NCBI GenBank assembly: GCA_024803745.1 | Contig: JANJXV010001714.1 | Span: forward strand, 1-64,000 | Origin: Megascapheus bottae | Lineage: Eukaryota; Chordata; Mammalia; Rodentia; Geomyidae | Reading direction: 5' to 3' | Length of the DNA stretch: 64,000 bases | Shown: positions 44,301 through 59,900 of the stretch, one piece after another | Position numbering within the stretch: position 1 is the stretch's first letter | How the letters are laid out: each line of letters opens with the position of its first letter | Position numbers and translations under genes: made by a program | The notes under the pieces: model-generated | Databases searched by the model: none | What the model was told of the DNA's origin: nothing | Seen by the model: only the letters and a program-made list of their open reading frames with translations

Positions 44301-47300
44301 CACACCTCCATTCTGTGACTTCACACACCTCCATTCGTTGACATCAAAAACCACCATTCTATGATTTCACACAACTCCATTTTAACTTCACACACCTCCA
44401 TTCTCTGAGTTCACACATCTCCATTTTATGACTTCACACACCTCCATTCTATGACTTCACACACCTCAATTCTATGACTTCACACACCTCCATTCTATGA
44501 CTTCACACACCTCCATTCTGTGACTTTACACACCTCCACTCTATGACTTCAAAAACCTTCATTCTTACTTCACAAACATCCATTCTGTGACTTCACACAC
44601 CTCCATTATGTGATTTCACACACCTTCATTCGGACTTCACACACCTCCATTCTATGACTTCACACACCTCCGTTCTGACTTCACACAGCTCCATTCTGTG
44701 ACTTCACAAAACTCCATTCTGTGATTTCACACACCTCCAAACTATGACTTCACACACCTCCATGTATGACTTCACACACCTCCATTCTGAGTTCACACAC
44801 CTCCATTATGTGACTTCACACACCTCCATTCTGACTTCACACACCTTCATTTTATGACTTCACACACCTCCATTCTGTGACTTCTCACACCTCCATTCTA
44901 TGACTTCACACTCTTCCATTGTGACGTCACACAACTCCATTCTCTGAGTTCACACATCTCCATTCTATGATTTCACACACCTCCATTCTGACTTCACACA
45001 CCTCCATTCTATGACATCACAGACCTCGAATCTGTGACTTCACTCACCTCCACTCTATGACTTCACACTCCTCCATTCTATGACTTCCCACACCTCCTTT
45101 CTATGACTTTACCCACCTCAGTCTATGACTTCACACACCTCCATTCTGACTTCACACACCTCCATTCTGTGACTTCACACACCTCCATTCTATGACTTCA
45201 CACACCTCAATTCTATGACTACACACACCTCCATTCTATGACTTCACACACCTCCATTCTGTGACTTCACACACCTCCATTCTATGACTTCCAACACCTT
45301 CATTCTTACTTCACAAACATCCATTCTGTGACTTGACACACCTCCTTTCTGTGACTTCACACACCTCCATTCTGAGTTCACACACCTCCATTCTGTGACT
45401 TCACACACCTCCATTCTATGACTTCACACACCTCAATTCTATGACTTCACACACCTCCATTCTGTGACTTCACACACCTCCATTCTGACTTCACACCCCT
45501 CCATTCTGACTTCACACACCTCCATTCTGTGACTTCACACACCACCTTTTTGACTTCACACACCTCCATTCTCTGACTTCACACACCTCCATTCTGTGAC
45601 TTCACAAACCTCCGTTTTGACTTCACACACTTCCAATCTGTGACTTCACACACCTCCATTCTGTGACTTCACACACCTCTATTGTTTCACTTCACACACC
45701 TCCATTCTTTGACTTCACACACCGCCATTCCATTACTTCACAAACCTCCATTCTATGAGTTCACACACCTCCATTCTATGAGTTCACACACCTCCAATTT
45801 GACTTCACACACCTCCATTCTATGACTTCACACACCTTCATTCTTACTTCAGAAACATCCATTCTCTGACTTCACACACCTCCATTCTATGACTTCACAA
45901 ACTTCCATTCTGTGACTTCACACACCTCCATTCTGAGTTCACACACCTCCATTCTATGACTTCACACACTTCCATTCTATGACTTCACACACCTCCATTC
46001 TGTGGCTTCACATACCTATATTCTGAGTTCACACACCTCCATTCTGTGACTTCACACACCTCGATCCTATGACTTCACACACCTCCATTCTGTGACTTCA
46101 CACACCTCGATCCTATGACTTCACACACCTCCATTCTATGAATTAACACACCTCCATTCTGTGAGTTCACAAACCTCCATTCTATGACTTCCCACACCTC
46201 CATTCTGTGACTTCACACACCTCCATTCTGTGACTTCACACACCTCCATTCTATGACTTCAAACACCTTCATTCTTACTTCACAAACATCCATTCTGTGA
46301 CTTCACACACCTCCTTTCTGTGACTTCAAACACCTTCATTCTGACTTCACACACCTCCATTTTCTGACTTCACACACCTCAATTCTGTGACTTGACACAC
46401 CTCCATTCTGACTTCACACACCTTCATTCTATGATTTCACACACCTCCATTCTATGACTTCACACACCTCCATTTGGAGACTTCACACACCTCCATTCTG
46501 ACTTCACACCCCTCCATTCTGACTTCACACACCTCCATTCTGACTTCACACAGCTCCATTCTATGAATTCACACACGTCCATTCTGTGACTTCACACACC
46601 ACCTTTTTGACTTCACACACCTCCATTCTCTGATTTCACACACCTCCATTCTGTGACTTCACACACCTCCGTTTTGACTTCACACACTTCCAATCTGTGA
46701 CTTCACACACCTCCATTCTGTGACTTCACACACCTCTATTGTTTCACTTCACACACCTTCATTCTGTGACTTCACACACCGCCATTTCATTACTTCACAA
46801 ACCTCCATTCTATGAGTTCACACACCTCCATTCTATGAGTTCACACACCTCCAATTTGACTTCACACACCTCCATTCTATGACTTCACACACCTTCATTC
46901 TTACTTCAGAAACATACATTCTCTGACTTCACACACCTCCATTCTGTGGCTTCACACACCTACATTCTGAGTTCACACACCTCCTTTCTATGACTTCACA
47001 CACTTCCATTCTATGACTTCACACACCTCCATTCTGTGGCTTCACACACCTACATTCTGAGTTCACACACCTCCATTCTGTGACTTCACACACCTCCATT
47101 CTGTGACTTCACACACCTCCATTCTGTGACTTCACACACCTCGATCCTATGACTTCACACACCTCCATTCTATGAATTAACACACCTCCATTCTGTGAGT
47201 TCACAAACCTCCATTCTATGACTTCACACACCTCCATTCTGTGACTTAACACACCTCCATTCTGAGTTCACACATCTCCATTCTATGACTTCACAAACTT

Positions 47301-49271
47301 CCATTCTGAGTTCACACACCTCCATTCTGTGACTTAACACACCTCCATTCTGTGATTTCACACACCTCAATTCTGTGATTTCACACACTTCCATTCTATG
47401 ACTTCACACACCTCCATTCTGTGACTTTTCACACCTCCATTCTATGACTTCACACTCTTCCATTGTGACGTCACACAACTCCATTCTCTGAGTTCACACA
47501 TCTCCATTCTATGATTTCACACACCTCCATTCTGACTTCACACACCTCCATTCTATGACATCAAAGACCTCGAATCTGTGACTTCACTCACCTCCACTCT
47601 ATGACTTCACACTCCTCCATTCTATGACTTCCCACACCTCCTTTCTATGACTTTACCCACCTCAGTCTATGACTTCACACACCTCCATTCTGACTTCACA
47701 CACCTCCATTCTGTGACTTCACACACCTCCATTCTATTACTTCACACACCTCAATTCTATGACTTCACACACGTCCATTCTATGACTTCACACACCTCCA
47801 TTCTGTTATTTCACACACCTCCATTCTATGACTTCCAACACCTTCATTCTTACTTCACAAACATCCATTTTGTGACTTGACACACCTCCTTTCTGTGACT
47901 TCACACACCTCCATTCTGACTTCACACACCTCCATTCTGTGACTTCACACACCTCCATTCTATGACTTCACACACCTCAATTCTATGACTTCACACACCT
48001 CCATTCTGTGACTTCACACACCTCCATTCTGACTTCACACCCCTCCATTCTGACTTCACACACCTCCATTCTGTGACTTCACACACCACCTTTTTGACTT
48101 CACACACCTCCATTCTCTGACTTCACACACCTCCATTCTGTGACTTCACAAACCTCCGTTTTGACTTCACACACTTCCAATCTGTGACTTCACACACCTC
48201 CATTCTGTGACTTCACACACCTCTATTGTTTCACTTCACACACCTCCATTCTTTGACTTCACACACCGCCATTCCATTACTTCACAAACCTCCATTCTAT
48301 GAGTTCACACACCTCCATTCTATGAGTTCACACACCTCCAATTTGACTTCACACACCTCCATTCTATGACTTCACACACCTTCATTCTTACTTCAGAAAC
48401 ATCCATTCTCTGACTTCACACACCTCCATTCTATGACTTCACAAACCTCCATTCTGTGACTTCACACACCTCCTTTCTCAGTTCACACACCTCCTTTCTA
48501 TGACTTCACACACTTCCATTCTATGACTTCACACACCTCCATTCTGTGGCTTCACACACCTACATTCTGAGTTTACACACCTCCATTCTGTGACTTCACA
48601 CACCTCCATTCTGTGATTTCACACACCTCCAATCTCACTTCACACACCTCCATTTTATGACTTCACACACCTCCATTCTATGAGTTCACTCACCTCCATT
48701 CTGACTTCACACACCTCCATTCTGACTTCACACACCTCAATTCTATGATTTCACACACTTCCATTCTATGACTTCACACACCTCCATTCTGTGGCTTCAC
48801 ACACCTACATTCTGAGTTTACACACCTCCATTCTGTGACTTCACACACCTCCATTCTGTGATTTCACACACCTCCAATCTCACTTCACACACCTCCATTT
48901 TATGACTTCACACACCTCCATTCGTTGACATCAAAAAACACCATTCTATGACTTCACACAACTCCATTTTGACTTCACACACCTCCATTCTATGAGTTCA
49001 CACACCTCCATTTTATGACTTCACACACCTCCATTCTATGACTTCACACACCTCCATTCTGTGATATCACACACCTCCAATCTCACTTCACACACCTCCA
49101 TTCTGTGACTTCACACACCTCCACTCTATGACTTCAAACACCTTCATTCTTACTTCACAAACATCCATTCTGTGACTTCACACACCTCCATTCTGTGACT
49201 TCACACACCTTCATTCTGACTTCACACACCTCCATTCTGTGACTTCATACACCTCCATTCTGTGACTTCAC
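41925..49271. repeat. 7.35 kb higher-order repeat, copy 1
   Basis: Markers CGTTGACATC (42292, 44336) and ACCCACCTCAG (42819, 45111, 47655) are each followed exactly 7,347 bases later by partners at 49639, 51683, 50166, 52458 and 55002. The unit has three C-marked subunits in fixed order. The first is a short form (42819). The second has a CTATGACTACAC unit (45111). The third is a long form (47655) with CTATTACTTC and GTTATTTC units. Subunit spacing is 2,292, 2,544 and 2,511. Compared with copy 2, a stretch of 316 bases (eleven 23-base plus three 21-base units) is missing near 48,540. Confidence 0.88.
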
Positions 49272-52200
49272 ACACCTCCATTCTGTGACTTCACACACCT
49301 CCATTCTGAGTTCAAACACCTCCATTCTATGACTTCACAAACCCCAATTCTGAGTTCACAGACCTCCATTCTATGACTTCACACACTTCCATTCTATGAC
49401 TTCACACACCTCCATTCTGACTTCACACACCTCCATTCTGACTTCACACACCTCAATTCTTTGACTTCACACACCTCCATTCTATGATTCCACACACTTC
49501 CATTCTATGACTTCACACACCTCCATTCTATGACTTCACACACCTCATTTCTGAGTTGACACACCTCCATTCTGTGATTTCACACACCTCCAATTTGGCT
49601 TCACTCACCTCCATTCTATGACTTCACACACCTCCATTCGTTGACATCAAAAACAACCATTCTATGACTTCACACAACTCCATTGTGACTTCACACACCT
49701 CCATTCTGACTTCACACACCTCAATTCTGTGACTTCACAGACCTCCATTCAATGATTTCACACACTTCCATTCTATGACTTCACACACCTCCATTCTGTG
49801 GCTTCACACACCTACATTCTGAGTTCACACACCTCCATTCTGTGACTTAACACACCTCCATTCTGTGATTTCACACACCTCCAATCTGACTTCACACACC
49901 TTCATTTTATGACTTCACACACCTCCATTCTGTGACTTCTCACACCTCCATTCTATGACTTCACATTCTTCCATTGTGACGTCACACAACTCCATTCTCT
50001 GAGTTCACACATCTCCATTCTATGATTTCACACACCTCCATTCTGACTTCACACACCTCCATTCTATGACATCACAGACCTCGAATCTGTGACTTCACTC
50101 ACCTCCACTCTATGACTTCACACTCCTCCATTCTATGACTTCCCACACCTCCTTTCTATGACTTTACCCACCTCAGTCTATGACTTCACACACCTCCATT
50201 CTGACTTCACACACCTCCATTCTGTGACTTCACACACCTCCATTCTATGACTTCACACACCTCAATTCTATGACTTCACACACCTCCATTCTGTGACTTC
50301 ACACACCTCCATTCTGACTTCACACCCCTCCATTCTGACTTCACACACCTCCATTCTGTGACTTCACACACCACCTTTTTGACTTCACACACCTCCATTC
50401 TCTGACTTCACACACCTCCATTCTGTGACTTCACAAACCTCCGTTTTGACTTCACACACTTCCAATCTGTGACTTCACACACCTCCATTCTGTGACTTCA
50501 CACACCTCTATTGTTTCACTTCACACACCTCCATTCTTTGACTTCACACACCGCCATTCCATTACTTCACAAACCTCCATTCTATGAGTTCACACACCTC
50601 CATTCTATGAGTTCACACACCTCCAATTTGACTTCACACACCTCCATTCTATGACTTCACACACCTTCATTCTTACTTCAGAAACATCCATTCTCTGACT
50701 TCACACACCTCCATTCTATGAATTCACAAACCTCCATTCAGTGACTTCACACACCTCCATTCTGAGTTCACACACCTCCTTTGTATGACTTCACACACTT
50801 CCATTCTATGACTTCACACACCTCCATTCTGTGGCTTCACACACCTACATTCTGAGTTCACACACCTCCATTCTGTGACTTCACACACCTCCATTCTGTG
50901 ACTTCACACACCTCCATTCTGTGACTTCACACACCTCGATCCTATGACTTCACACACCTCCATTCTATGAATTAACACACCTCCATTCTGTGAGTTCACA
51001 AACCTCCATTCTATGACTTCACACACCTCCATTCTGTGACTTAACACACCTCCATTCTGAGTTCACACATCTCCATTCTATGACTTCACAAACTTCCATT
51101 CTGAGTTCACAGACCTCCATTCTATGACTTCACACACCTCCATTCTATGACTTCACACACCTCCATCCTGACTTCACACACCTCCATTCTGACTTCACAC
51201 ACCTTAATTCTGTGACTTCACACACCTCCATTCTATGACTTCACACACCTCCATTCTGTGGCGTCACACACCTACATTCTGAGTTTACACACCTCCATTC
51301 TGTGACTTCCCACACCTCAATTCTGTGATTTCACACACCTCCATTCTGACTTCACATACCTCCATTCTATGATTTCACACACCTCCATTCTATGACTTCA
51401 CACACCTCCATTCTGTGACTTCACACACCAACTTTTTGACTTCACACACCTCCATTCTTTGACTTCACACACCTCCATTCTGTGACTTCACACACCTCCG
51501 TTTTGACTTCACACACTTCCATTCAGTGACTTCACACACCTCCATTCCATGACTTCACACACCTCCATTCTATGAGTTCACACACCTCCATTCTATGAGT
51601 TCACACACCTCCAATTTGACTTCACACACCTCCATTCCATGACTTCACACACCTCCATTCTGTGACTTCACACACCTCCATTCGTTGACATCAAAAACCA
51701 CCATTCTATGATTTCACACAACTCCATTTTAACTTCACACACCTCCATTCTCTGAGTTCACACATCTCCATTTTATGACTTCACACACCTCCATTCTATG
51801 ACTTCACACACCTCAATTCTATGACTTCACACACCTCCATTCTATGACTTCACACACCTCCATTCTGTGACTTTACACACCTCCACTCTATGACTTCAAA
51901 AACCTTCATTCTTACTTCACAAACATCCATTCTGTGACTTCACACACCTCCATTATGTGATTTCACACACCTTCATTCGGACTTCACACACCTCCATTCT
52001 ATGACTTCACACACCTCCGTTCTGACTTCACACAGCTCCATTCTGTGACTTCACAAAACTCCATTCTGTGATTTCACACACCTCCAAACTATGACTTCAC
52101 ACACCTCCATGTATGACTTCACACACCTCCATTCTGAGTTCACACACCTCCATTATGTGACTTCACACACCTCCATTCTGACTTCACACACCTTCATTTT

Positions 52201-55200
52201 ATGACTTCACACACCTCCATTCTGTGACTTCTCACACCTCCATTCTATGACTTCACACTCTTCCATTGTGACGTCACACAACTCCATTCTCTGAGTTCAC
52301 ACATCTCCATTCTATGATTTCACACACCTCCATTCTGACTTCACACACCTCCATTCTATGACATCACAGACCTCGAATCTGTGACTTCACTCACCTCCAC
52401 TCTATGACTTCACACTCCTCCATTCTATGACTTCCCACACCTCCTTTCTATGACTTTACCCACCTCAGTCTATGACTTCACACACCTCCATTCTGACTTC
52501 ACACACCTCCATTCTGTGACTTCACACACCTCCATTCTATGACTTCACACACCTCAATTCTATGACTACACACACCTCCATTCTATGACTTCACACACCT
52601 CCATTCTGTGACTTCACACACCTCCATTCTATGACTTCCAACACCTTCATTCTTACTTCACAAACATCCATTCTGTGACTTGACACACCTCCTTTCTGTG
52701 ACTTCACACACCTCCATTCTGAGTTCACACACCTCCATTCTGTGACTTCACACACCTCCATTCTATGACTTCACACACCTCAATTCTATGACTTCACACA
52801 CCTCCATTCTGTGACTTCACACACCTCCATTCTGACTTCACACCCCTCCATTCTGACTTCACACACCTCCATTCTGTGACTTCACACACCACCTTTTTGA
52901 CTTCACACACCTCCATTCTCTGACTTCACACACCTCCATTCTGTGACTTCACAAACCTCCGTTTTGACTTCACACACTTCCAATCTGTGACTTCACACAC
53001 CTCCATTCTGTGACTTCACACACCTCTATTGTTTCACTTCACACACCTCCATTCTTTGACTTCACACACCGCCATTCCATTACTTCACAAACCTCCATTC
53101 TATGAGTTCACACACCTCCATTCTATGAGTTCACACACCTCCAATTTGACTTCACACACCTCCATTCTATGACTTCACACACCTTCATTCTTACTTCAGA
53201 AACATCCATTCTCTGACTTCACACACCTCCATTCTATGACTTCACAAACCTCCATTCTGTGACTTCACACACCTCCATTCTGAGTTCACACACCTCCATT
53301 CTATGACTTCACACACTTCCATTCTATGACTTCACACACCTCCATTCTGTGGCTTCACATACCTATATTCTGAGTTCACACACCTCCATTCTGTGACTTC
53401 ACACACCTCGATCCTATGACTTCACACACCTCCATTCTGTGACTTCACACACCTCGATCCTATGACTTCACACACCTCCATTCTATGAATTAACACACCT
53501 CCATTCTGTGAGTTCACAAACCTCCATTCTATGACTTCCCACACCTCCATTCTGTGACTTCACACACCTCCATTCTGTGACTTCACACACCTCCATTCTA
53601 TGACTTCAAACACCTTCATTCTTACTTCACAAACATCCATTCTGTGACTTCACACACCTCCTTTCTGTGACTTCAAACACCTTCATTCTGACTTCACACA
53701 CCTCCATTTTCTGACTTCACACACCTCAATTCTGTGACTTGACACACCTCCATTCTGACTTCACACACCTTCATTCTATGATTTCACACACCTCCATTCT
53801 ATGACTTCACACACCTCCATTTGGAGACTTCACACACCTCCATTCTGACTTCACACCCCTCCATTCTGACTTCACACACCTCCATTCTGACTTCACACAG
53901 CTCCATTCTATGAATTCACACACGTCCATTCTGTGACTTCACACACCACCTTTTTGACTTCACACACCTCCATTCTCTGATTTCACACACCTCCATTCTG
54001 TGACTTCACACACCTCCGTTTTGACTTCACACACTTCCAATCTGTGACTTCACACACCTCCATTCTGTGACTTCACACACCTCTATTGTTTCACTTCACA
54101 CACCTTCATTCTGTGACTTCACACACCGCCATTTCATTACTTCACAAACCTCCATTCTATGAGTTCACACACCTCCATTCTATGAGTTCACACACCTCCA
54201 ATTTGACTTCACACACCTCCATTCTATGACTTCACACACCTTCATTCTTACTTCAGAAACATACATTCTCTGACTTCACACACCTCCATTCTGTGGCTTC
54301 ACACACCTACATTCTGAGTTCACACACCTCCTTTCTATGACTTCACACACTTCCATTCTATGACTTCACACACCTCCATTCTGTGGCTTCACACACCTAC
54401 ATTCTGAGTTCACACACCTCCATTCTGTGACTTCACACACCTCCATTCTGTGACTTCACACACCTCCATTCTGTGACTTCACACACCTCGATCCTATGAC
54501 TTCACACACCTCCATTCTATGAATTAACACACCTCCATTCTGTGAGTTCACAAACCTCCATTCTATGACTTCACACACCTCCATTCTGTGACTTAACACA
54601 CCTCCATTCTGAGTTCACACATCTCCATTCTATGACTTCACAAACTTCCATTCTGAGTTCACACACCTCCATTCTGTGACTTAACACACCTCCATTCTGT
54701 GATTTCACACACCTCAATTCTGTGATTTCACACACTTCCATTCTATGACTTCACACACCTCCATTCTGTGACTTTTCACACCTCCATTCTATGACTTCAC
54801 ACTCTTCCATTGTGACGTCACACAACTCCATTCTCTGAGTTCACACATCTCCATTCTATGATTTCACACACCTCCATTCTGACTTCACACACCTCCATTC
54901 TATGACATCAAAGACCTCGAATCTGTGACTTCACTCACCTCCACTCTATGACTTCACACTCCTCCATTCTATGACTTCCCACACCTCCTTTCTATGACTT
55001 TACCCACCTCAGTCTATGACTTCACACACCTCCATTCTGACTTCACACACCTCCATTCTGTGACTTCACACACCTCCATTCTATTACTTCACACACCTCA
55101 ATTCTATGACTTCACACACGTCCATTCTATGACTTCACACACCTCCATTCTGTTATTTCACACACCTCCATTCTATGACTTCCAACACCTTCATTCTTAC

Positions 55201-56934
55201 TTCACAAACATCCATTTTGTGACTTGACACACATCCTTTCTGTGACTTCACACACCTCCATTCTGACTTCACACACCTCCATTCTGTGACTTCACACACC
55301 TCCATTCTATGACTTCACACACCTCAATTCTATGACTTCACACACCTCCATTCTGTGACTTCACACACCTCCATTCTGACTTCACACCCCTCCATTCTGA
55401 CTTCACACACCTCCATTCTGTGACTTCACACACCACCTTTTTGACTTCACACACCTCCATTCTCTGACTTCACACACCTCCATTCTGTGACTTCACAAAC
55501 CTCCGTTTTGACTTCACACACTTCCAATCTGTGACTTCACACACCTCCATTCTGTGACTTCACACACCTCTATTGTTTCACTTCACACACCTCCATTCTT
55601 TGACTTCACACACCGCCATTCCATTACTTCACAAACCTCCATTCTATGAGTTCACACACCTCCATTCTATGAGTTCACACACCTCCAATTTGACTTCACA
55701 CACCTCCATTCTATGACTTCACACACCTTCATTCTTACTTCAGAAACATCCATTCTCTGACTTCACACACCTCCATTCTATGACTTCACAAACCTCCATT
55801 CTGTGACTTCACACACCTCCTTTCTCAGTTCACACACCTCCTTTCTATGACTTCACACACTTCCATTCTATGACTTCACACACCTCCATTCTGTGGCTTC
55901 ACACACCTACATTCTGAGTTCACACACCTCCATTCTGTGACTTCACACACCTCCATTCTGTGACTTCACACACCTCCATTCTGTGACTTCACACACCTCG
56001 ATCCTATGACTTCACACACCTCCATTCTATGAATTAACACACCTCCATTCTGTGAGTTCACAAACCTCCATTCTATGACTTCACACATCTCCATTCTATG
56101 AGTTCACTCACCTCCATTCTGACTTCACACACCTCCATTCTGACTTCACACACCTCAATTCTGTGATTTCACACACTTCCATTCTATGACTTCACACACC
56201 TCCATTCTGTGGCTTCACACACCTACATTCTGAGTTTACACACCTCCATTCTGTGACTTCACACACCTCCATTCTGTGATTTCACACACCTCCAATCTCA
56301 CTTCACACACCTCCATTTTATGACTTCACACACCTCCATTCTATGAGTTCACTCACCTCCATTCTGACTTCACACACCTCCATTCTGACTTCACACACCT
56401 CAATTCTATGATTTCACACACTTCCATTCTATGACTTCACACACCTCCATTCTGTGGCTTCACACACCTACATTCTGAGTTTACACACCTCCATTCTGTG
56501 ACTTCACACACCTCCATTCTGTGATTTCACACACCTCCAATCTCACTTCACACACCTCCATTTTATGACTTCACACACCTCCATTCGTTGACATCAAAAA
56601 ACACCATTCTATGACTTCACACAACTCCATTTTGACTTCACACACCTCCATTCTATGAGTTCACACACCTCCATTTTATGACTTCACACACCTCCATTCT
56701 ATGACTTCACACACCTCCATTCTGTGATATCACACACCTCCAATCTCACTTCACACACCTCCATTCTGTGACTTCACACACCTCCACTCTATGACTTCAA
56801 ACACCTTCATTCTTACTTCACAAACATCCATTCTGTGACTTCACACACCTCCATTCTGTGACTTCACACACCTTCATTCTGACTTCACACACCTCCATTC
56901 TGTGACTTCATACACCTCCATTCTGTGACTTCAC
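49272..56934. repeat. 7.35 kb higher-order repeat, copy 2
   Basis: Same three-subunit order as copy 1, with C markers at 50166 (short), 52458 (CTACAC form) and 55002 (long). It shares with copy 1 two changes that copy 3 lacks: CATTTGGAGAC at about 53818 (46472 in copy 1), where copy 3 has CATTCGGAGAC, and CCTATATTCTG near 53365 (46016), where copy 3 has CCTACATTCTG. It carries the extra 316 bases near 55,900-56,215. That stretch gives it a complete GAATTAAC to GAGTTCACTCACC passage like 21.5-21.7 kb. Confidence 0.88.
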
Positions 56935-59900
56935 ACACCTCCATTCTGTGACTTCACACACCTCCATTCTGAGTTCAAACACCTCCATTCTATGACTTCA
57001 CAAACCCCAATTCTGAGTTCACAGACCTCCACTCTATGACTTCACACCCTTCCATTCTATGACTTCACACACCTCCATTCTGACTTCACACACCTCCATT
57101 CTGACTTCACACACCTCAATTCTTTGACTTCACACACCTCCATTCTATGATTCCACACACTTCCATTCTATGACTTCACACACCTCCATTCTATGACTTC
57201 ACACACCTCATTTCTGAGTTGACACACCTCCATTCTGTGATTTCACACACCTCCAATTTGGCTTCACTCACCTCCATTCTATGACTTCACACACCTCCAT
57301 TCGTTGACATCAAAAACAACCATTCTATGACTTCACACAACTCCATTGTGACTTCACACACCTCCATTCTGACTTCACACACCTCAATTCTGTGACTTCA
57401 CAGACCTCCATTCAATGATTTCACACACTTCCATTCTATGACTTCACACACCTCCATTCTGTGGCTTCACACACCTACATTCTGAGTTCACACACCTCCA
57501 TTCTGTGACTTAACACACCTCCATTCTGTGATTTCACACACCTCCAATCTGACTTCACACACCTTCATTTTATGACTTCACACACCTCCATTCTGTGACT
57601 TCTCACACCTCCATTCTATGACTTCACATTCTTCCATTGTGACGTCACACAACTCCATTCTCTGAGTTCACACATCTCCATTCTATGATTTCACACACCT
57701 CCATTCTGACTTCACACACCTCCATTCTATGACATCACAGACCTCGAATCTGTGACTTCACTCACCTCCACTCTATGACTTCACACTCCTCCATTCTATG
57801 ACTTCCCACACCTCCTTTCTATGACTTTACCCACCTCAGTCTATGACTTCACACACCTCCATTCTGACTTCACACACCTCCATTCTGTGACTTCACACAC
57901 CTCCATTCTATGACTTCACACACCTCAATTCTATGACTTCACACACCTCCATTCTGTGACTTCACAAACCTCCGTTTTGACTTCACACACTTCCAATCTG
58001 TGACTTCACACACCTCCATTCTGTGACTTCACACACCTCTATTGTTTCACTTCACACACCTCCATTCTTTGACTTCACACACCGCCATTCCATTACTTCA
58101 CAAACCTCCATTCTATGAGTTCACACACCTCCATTCTATGAGTTCACACACCTCCAATTTGACTTCACACACCTCCATTCTATGACTTCACACACCTTCA
58201 TTCTTACTTCAGAAACATCCATTCTCTGACTTCACACACCTCCATTCTATGAATTCACAAACCTCCATTCAGTGACTTCACACACCTCCATTCTGAGTTC
58301 ACACACCTCCTTTGTATGACTTCACACACTTCCATTCTATGACTTCACACACCTCCATTCTGTGGCTTCACACACCTACATTCTGAGTTCACACACCTCC
58401 ATTCTGTGACTTCACACACCTCCATTCTGTGACTTCACACACCTCCATTCTGTGACTTCACACACCTCGATCCTATGACTTCACACACCTCCATTCTATG
58501 AATTAACACACCTCCATTCTGTGAGTTCACAAACCTCCATTCTATGACTTCACACACCTCCATTCTGTGACTTAACACACCTCCATTCTGAGTTCACACA
58601 TCTCCATTCTATGACTTCACAAACTTCCATTCTGAGTTCACAGACCTCCATTCTATGACTTCACACACCTCCATTCTATGACTTCACACACCTCCATCCT
58701 GACTTCACACACCTCCATTCTGACTTCACACACCTTAATTCTGTGACTTCACACACCTCCATTCTATGACTTCACACACCTCCATTCTGTGGCGTCACAC
58801 ACCTACATTCTGAGTTTACACACCTCCATTCTGTGACTTCCCACACCTCAATTCTGTGATTTCACACACCTCCATTCTGACTTCACATACCTCCATTCTA
58901 TGATTTCACACACCTCCATTCTATGACTTCACACACCTCCATTCTGTGACTTCACACACCAACTTTTTGACTTCACACACCTCCATTCTTTGACTTCACA
59001 CACCTCCATTCTGTGACTTCACACACCTCCGTTTTGACTTCACACACTTCCATTCAGTGACTTCACACACCTCCATTCCATGACTTCACACACCTCCATT
59101 CTATGAGTTCACACACCTCCATTCTATGAGTTCACACACCTCCAATTTGACTTCACACACCTCCATTCCATGACTTCACACACCTCCATTCTGTGACTTC
59201 ACACACCTCCATTCGTTGACATCAAAAACCACCATTCTATGATTTCACACAACTCCATTTTAACTTCACACACCTCCATTCTCTGAGTTCACACATCTCC
59301 ATTTTATGACTTCACACACCTCCATTCTATGACTTCACACACCTCAATTCTATGACTTCACACACCTCCATTCTATGACTTCACACACCTCCATTCTGTG
59401 ACTTTACACACCTCCACTCTATGATTTCAAAAACCTTCATTCTTACTTCACAAACATCCATTCTGTGACTTCACACACCTCCATTATGTGATTTCACACA
59501 CCTTCATTCGGACTTCACACACCTCCATTCTATGACTTCACACACCTCCGTTCTGACTTCACACAGCTCCATTCTGTGACTTCACAAAACTCCATTCTGT
59601 GATTTCACACACCTCCAAACTATGACTTCACACACCTCCATGTATGACTTCACACACCTCCATTCTGAGTTCACACACCTCCATTATGTGACTTCACACA
59701 CCTCCATTCTGACTTCACACACCTTCATTTTATGACTTCACACACCTCCATTCTGTGACTTCTCACACCTCCATTCTATGACTTCACACTCTTCCATTGT
59801 GACGTCACACAACTCCATTCTCTGAGTTCACACATCTCCATTCTATGATTTCACACACCTCCATTCTGACTTCACACACCTCCATTCTATGACATCACAG

